This document shows, piece after piece, positions 61,428-64,000 of a stretch of 64,000 nucleotides of DNA (positions are counted from its first letter, which is position 1; each line of letters starts with the position of its first letter). Made by a program: the position numbers and the translations under genes. The DNA comes from Wolbachia endosymbiont (group A) of Pogonocherus hispidulus (GTDB lineage: Bacteria > Pseudomonadota > Alphaproteobacteria > Rickettsiales > Anaplasmataceae). The stretch covers positions 1,240,001 to 1,304,000 of the forward strand of contig NZ_OZ034750.1 of assembly GCF_964028195.1 (NCBI RefSeq), read 5' to 3'. The notes below the pieces were generated by a model. It saw only the letters and a list, made by a program, of their open reading frames with translations. It had not been told where the DNA came from and made no database searches.

Positions 61428-62579
61428 ATGACAGGCCCACAAGTAAAAAGTTCAAAACCTCCAAAGTTACCTACTCAGGTAACTAACAAAGATGAGAAAA
61501 CTTTTGAAAAAGAGGAACATCAGGCAATCTATCGTGCTTTCCTAGATACTTTAGAAAATCCAGAAAATCTAGAAAAGCAAACGAAACAGGAAATAGAAAA
61601 GAAGAGACAGAAATTGAAAGAAGAACTTTTAGATCAAGAAAAACAAAAATTACAGAGTGATCTGAAGTCATTAGATGAACGATTAGAGCGATTACAGAAT
61701 GGAAATGAAAAGAAAATTTTTACTTTTATATCAAAAAATCATAAAGGTATATTCAATAATATTAATCAAGAAGATATAAAGTTACTAAGTGAAGAAAATT
61801 TTCTTCAGTTTTTACTTTCCGTATCTCAAAAAATTAGAGAAAAAAATTTAGCTAGTGAAGAGAATTTAAAGAATGACAAAATAAAGCAAGAAGTAGCTGA
61901 ATGTGTAGCTGATATACGCGGTACAGAAGCTAAAGATTCACTCATAAAGCTTCCCGGGTGGCTGTTTGGAATAAAGGTAGACCCGAAAAATATTTCCAGC
62001 TCTTTTATGAATGGGGTGAAAGAAAAAATACCATTCTTAGGTAAAGATAAAAAAGAAGAGGATGAACCACCGCTCAGTGATGAAGAGATGGTAACAACGT
62101 TCTTAAGTAAATCTTTATTTCCTATTATTGCTCTCACTACTGTAATATTATTAGGCAGCTTAAGCGGTCCAGTGTCAGTACTTGGTCTTTTTACCATCCC
62201 TCATGTTATAGTAATAGGATTTGCTGTTTTTGGTCTTGCTGTTGCTGAATATAAGGCGGTAAAAGGTCTTTTTTCAAATGACAAAAAAGGTACTTTGTAT
62301 AACCCTCATTCACGAGATGAAAAGGAAAGAAAAGAATGGGGTAATGAAATTAGCGATGGCATCAATAAAATTTTAGAAATCTCAGTCGAGAAGGCTAAAG
62401 GGAGTGAGCAACCCACTTCTGTTTCTGAACAAATTTCCCAAGGAAAAGAAAAGAGTGAACAACAGCCTGTTCCTGAGCAAATTTCCCAAGGAAAAGAAAA
62501 GAGTGAACAACAGCCTAATTCTATGTTTGAAAAAATTAGTGTTGGTCCGCTAGCTAAAAACACAGAGCAGCAAAGGTAA
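61428..62579 (+). CDS. Conserved Wolbachia-type membrane protein with coiled coil, unknown function
   Basis: 383 residues. Residues ~1-110 are charged, Lys/Glu-rich coiled coil (KQTKQEIEKKRQKLKEELLD, QEKQKLQSDLKSLDERLERL). Residues ~230-285 hold two membrane helices (LFPIIALTTVILLGSLSGPV, PHVIVIGFAVFGLAVAEYKA). The C-terminal tail contains a tandem 16-residue repeat (EQISQGKEKSEQQPVP). No signal peptide or known domain. It stands alone between polA and xthA. Confidence 0.7.
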   Translation: MTGPQVKSSKPPKLPTQVTNKDEKTFEKEEHQAIYRAFLDTLENPENLEKQTKQEIEKKRQKLKEELLDQEKQKLQSDLKSLDERLERLQNGNEKKIFTFISKNHKGIFNNINQEDIKLLSEENFLQFLLSVSQKIREKNLASEENLKNDKIKQEVAECVADIRGTEAKDSLIKLPGWLFGIKVDPKNISSSFMNGVKEKIPFLGKDKKEEDEPPLSDEEMVTTFLSKSLFPIIALTTVILLGSLSGPVSVLGLFTIPHVIVIGFAVFGLAVAEYKAVKGLFSNDKKGTLYNPHSRDEKERKEWGNEISDGINKILEISVEKAKGSEQPTSVSEQISQGKEKSEQQPVPEQISQGKEKSEQQPNSMFEKISVGPLAKNTEQQR

Positions 62580-62624
62580 GACTACTCAGGTTTGCCAAAA
62601 GTGAATTGTGTAAGAGATCTGCTA

Positions 62625-63410
62625 TTATTCTATAACGCATACAACAGGAGTATGATCAGACGGGTTTTCTAGCTTACGCAATCTATCATCTATGTAGCAT
62701 GTTTCCAATTTATCTACAGCTTGTGGTGATAATAGCATATAATCTATTCGCATTCCTTGATTATTTCTGAGTGAATTGCCTTGATAATGCCACCAAGTAA
62801 ATTGTTGCAAATTTGGGTGAGATATTCTAAACGCGTCTTTAAACCCAAGATTCAAGACTGCTCTTAACTTCTCACGTTCTTTTATATGAAAGCACACTTG
62901 GCCATTCAATAAATTTGAATCAAAAACATCAATTTCATCTAGTGCAACATTATAATCGCCAGCTATAATAGTTAACTCTTCATTCTTCAACAAAGTGCTC
63001 ATCCTTTCATATAGGTTATCAAAAAACTTGAGTTTATATTCAAATACATGAGAGTCCGGGCTTTGACCGTTTGGAACGTATACACTTCCTACCCTTACCT
63101 TATGATTGGTGTGTTTTATCACACATTCTATATAACGTGCTTCTTGATGACCTTCTACAATGTCAATTTTTAGTTTTTCCAGTATCGGATATTTAGATAA
63201 AACACAAACGCCATTTCTTGCAACTTGTCCATAGATAGCATATTCATATCCTAACTTTTCTATCTCTGCATAAGGAAATTGCTCTTCTGTACATTTTATC
63301 TCTTGCAGCAAAACTATATCTATCTGACTATCAACTATAAAACTACAAAGTTGGTTAACTCTTTTACGTATGGAGTTTACATTCCAAGTTGCAATCTTTA
63401 GCATCAGCAA
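62625..63410 (-). CDS. xthA: Exodeoxyribonuclease III / AP endonuclease
   Basis: 261 residues. LKIATWNVNSIRKRVNQLCS, VLLQEIKCTEEQFP (catalytic Glu), SVYVPNGQ, TIIAGDYNVALDEIDVFD (Asp, Asn), FTWWHYQGNSLRNNQGMRID, and ENPSDHTPVVC (Asp-His) give the whole exonuclease III active site. Base-excision repair at abasic sites. ATG 63410 or the second Met at 63404. Overlaps hemD by a few bases. Confidence 0.93.
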   Translation of the reverse strand: MLMLKIATWNVNSIRKRVNQLCSFIVDSQIDIVLLQEIKCTEEQFPYAEIEKLGYEYAIYGQVARNGVCVLSKYPILEKLKIDIVEGHQEARYIECVIKHTNHKVRVGSVYVPNGQSPDSHVFEYKLKFFDNLYERMSTLLKNEELTIIAGDYNVALDEIDVFDSNLLNGQVCFHIKEREKLRAVLNLGFKDAFRISHPNLQQFTWWHYQGNSLRNNQGMRIDYMLLSPQAVDKLETCYIDDRLRKLENPSDHTPVVCVIE

Positions 63411-64000
63411 TCCTTATTAATTATATCAATTAAACTCTCCCCAGTAAGCAACCTCGATGTTATAATTCTTTTCCATTTGATTAACTTTAAACTATCAGCA
63501 ATGTTCTTACTCATAGTATATGCAACTGTATTATTCATCGCATGAGATAGCCCACTTTTTAGAACTAATGAACAAAATACCCTTGCTGTCTGTGAGGAAA
63601 AAAAAGCAACACCATCAATTTTACCATCCAACAGCAAATTTTTACACCTATTAGTTAGACTCCTTTTAATAATTGTTTTATAGAGTACAACTTCTCTTAC
63701 ATTAAAATCTTCTTCGGATAATCTCTTTTTTAGGTCACATGATACTTCTTGTCCTCTTATATATAAGAACTTTATTGCACTTGAATAGTGAGCTTTTATA
63801 AATGATATTAATCCATCAACATTACTGTCCGCTGATATTATATCAGAGAAACCTAAATCTTTTGCAGTCTGCATGGTTGAATTACCAACTGTAATAATCG
63901 GAAAGTCATCCACTTTGCATATTTGACTAAAAGCCTTTACACTGTTTTTACTTGTGGATATTACAACGTCAAATTCGTGCGCAGATATATCAGGATTTAA
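63404..64000 (-). CDS. hemD: Uroporphyrinogen-III synthase, partial (N-terminus outside the window)
   Basis: The minus-strand frame is open from 64000 with no start, reading SAHEFDVVISTSKNSVKAFS then FPIITVGNSTMQTAKDLGFS. It continues with DIISADSNVDGLISFI, FLYIRGQEVSCDLKKRLSEE, REVVLYKT, IDGVAFFSSQTARVFCSLVL and VAYTMSKNIADSLKLIKWKR. These are the two-lobed HemD features (the S/T at AVTS-like positions and FtSssavr-like motif). It closes the tetrapyrrole ring in haem synthesis. The C-terminal ~198 residues are present. Confidence 0.78.
   Translation of the reverse strand, partial: LNPDISAHEFDVVISTSKNSVKAFSQICKVDDFPIITVGNSTMQTAKDLGFSDIISADSNVDGLISFIKAHYSSAIKFLYIRGQEVSCDLKKRLSEEDFNVREVVLYKTIIKRSLTNRCKNLLLDGKIDGVAFFSSQTARVFCSLVLKSGLSHAMNNTVAYTMSKNIADSLKLIKWKRIITSRLLTGESLIDIINKDC

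Noticed and set aside
1..64000. CRISPR arrays
   Set aside because: No regularly spaced direct repeats with unique spacers seen; the palindromic repeats near 57640-58160 are irregular and in both orientations.
1..64000. tRNA or rRNA genes
   Set aside because: I found no stretch with tRNA-like TTCRANYY and CCA-end pairing, and no rRNA signatures; reading by eye could miss one.

Overview
The window is AT-rich alphaproteobacterial DNA that I read as Wolbachia (Rickettsiales). The evidence is a WO-type prophage (lambda-like head genes with a P2-like baseplate and tail, patatin, double-HTH regulators, ankyrin genes, DUF2924 plus serine recombinase). It is followed by a typical reduced-genome chromosomal block: ispDF fusion, perM-like gene, hda-like gene, xerD, plsC, rpsT, gltA, polA, xthA and hemD. 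The strain cannot be named from sequence alone.

Layout. 1-423: left end of an IS110 element with the transposase N-terminus and a hairpin-rich non-coding end resembling a bridge RNA. 420-11210 (+): head and baseplate operon (portal fragment, split S49 protease, decoration protein, major capsid, neck/tail-completion genes, gpV, PAAR, a YhcG-like nuclease cargo gene, gpW, gpJ, gpI). 11378-14533 (+): two ankyrin genes, DUF2924 and a large serine recombinase. 14997-29488: an effector ('eukaryotic association') module. It holds a 972-residue ankyrin/OTU protein (-) and a two-gene cytoplasmic-incompatibility-like operon (+). The operon has a CifA-like gene of 418 residues and a 3058-residue CifB-like protein combining OTU protease, two PD-(D/E)XK nucleases with intact motifs, a nuclear-localisation-like stretch, a TcdA/TcdB-like pore region, ankyrin repeats and a latrotoxin-like C-terminus. 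This is the architecture of type V Cif and is the main discovery candidate. 29850-40302: Rpn-like nuclease, a group II intron, double-HTH regulators (one broken), radC split by a serine-recombinase element, and a paralogue of the 972-residue protein. 40399-49853 (mostly -): patatin interrupted by a second group II intron, a phospholipase D-like lipoprotein, a small membrane protein, an ankyrin protein, tail genes D, X, U, tape measure (with an internal stop) and E/E', a RelBE-type toxin-antitoxin pair, and a truncated tail tube gene. 49832-50467: IS110 end remnant plus the tail of a serine recombinase. The phage/chromosome boundary is near 50468. 50513-64000: chromosomal housekeeping genes with one cluster of palindromic intergenic repeats.

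How it fits together. The prophage is probably not productive: portal, protease, tape measure, tail tube, one regulator and radC are broken by an IS110, serine-recombinase elements or a nonsense codon, and terminase and tail sheath are absent from the window. The effector genes, by contrast, are intact and long, as expected if they are kept for host manipulation. The mobile elements are unusually legible. A 1.96-kb serine-recombinase element has a perfect palindromic att site with an AT core. A second recombinase element splits radC. A third recombinase remnant ends at ispDF with the same 23-nt plus AT geometry. The two IS110 ends show covarying hairpins whose variable loop matches the flanking DNA.
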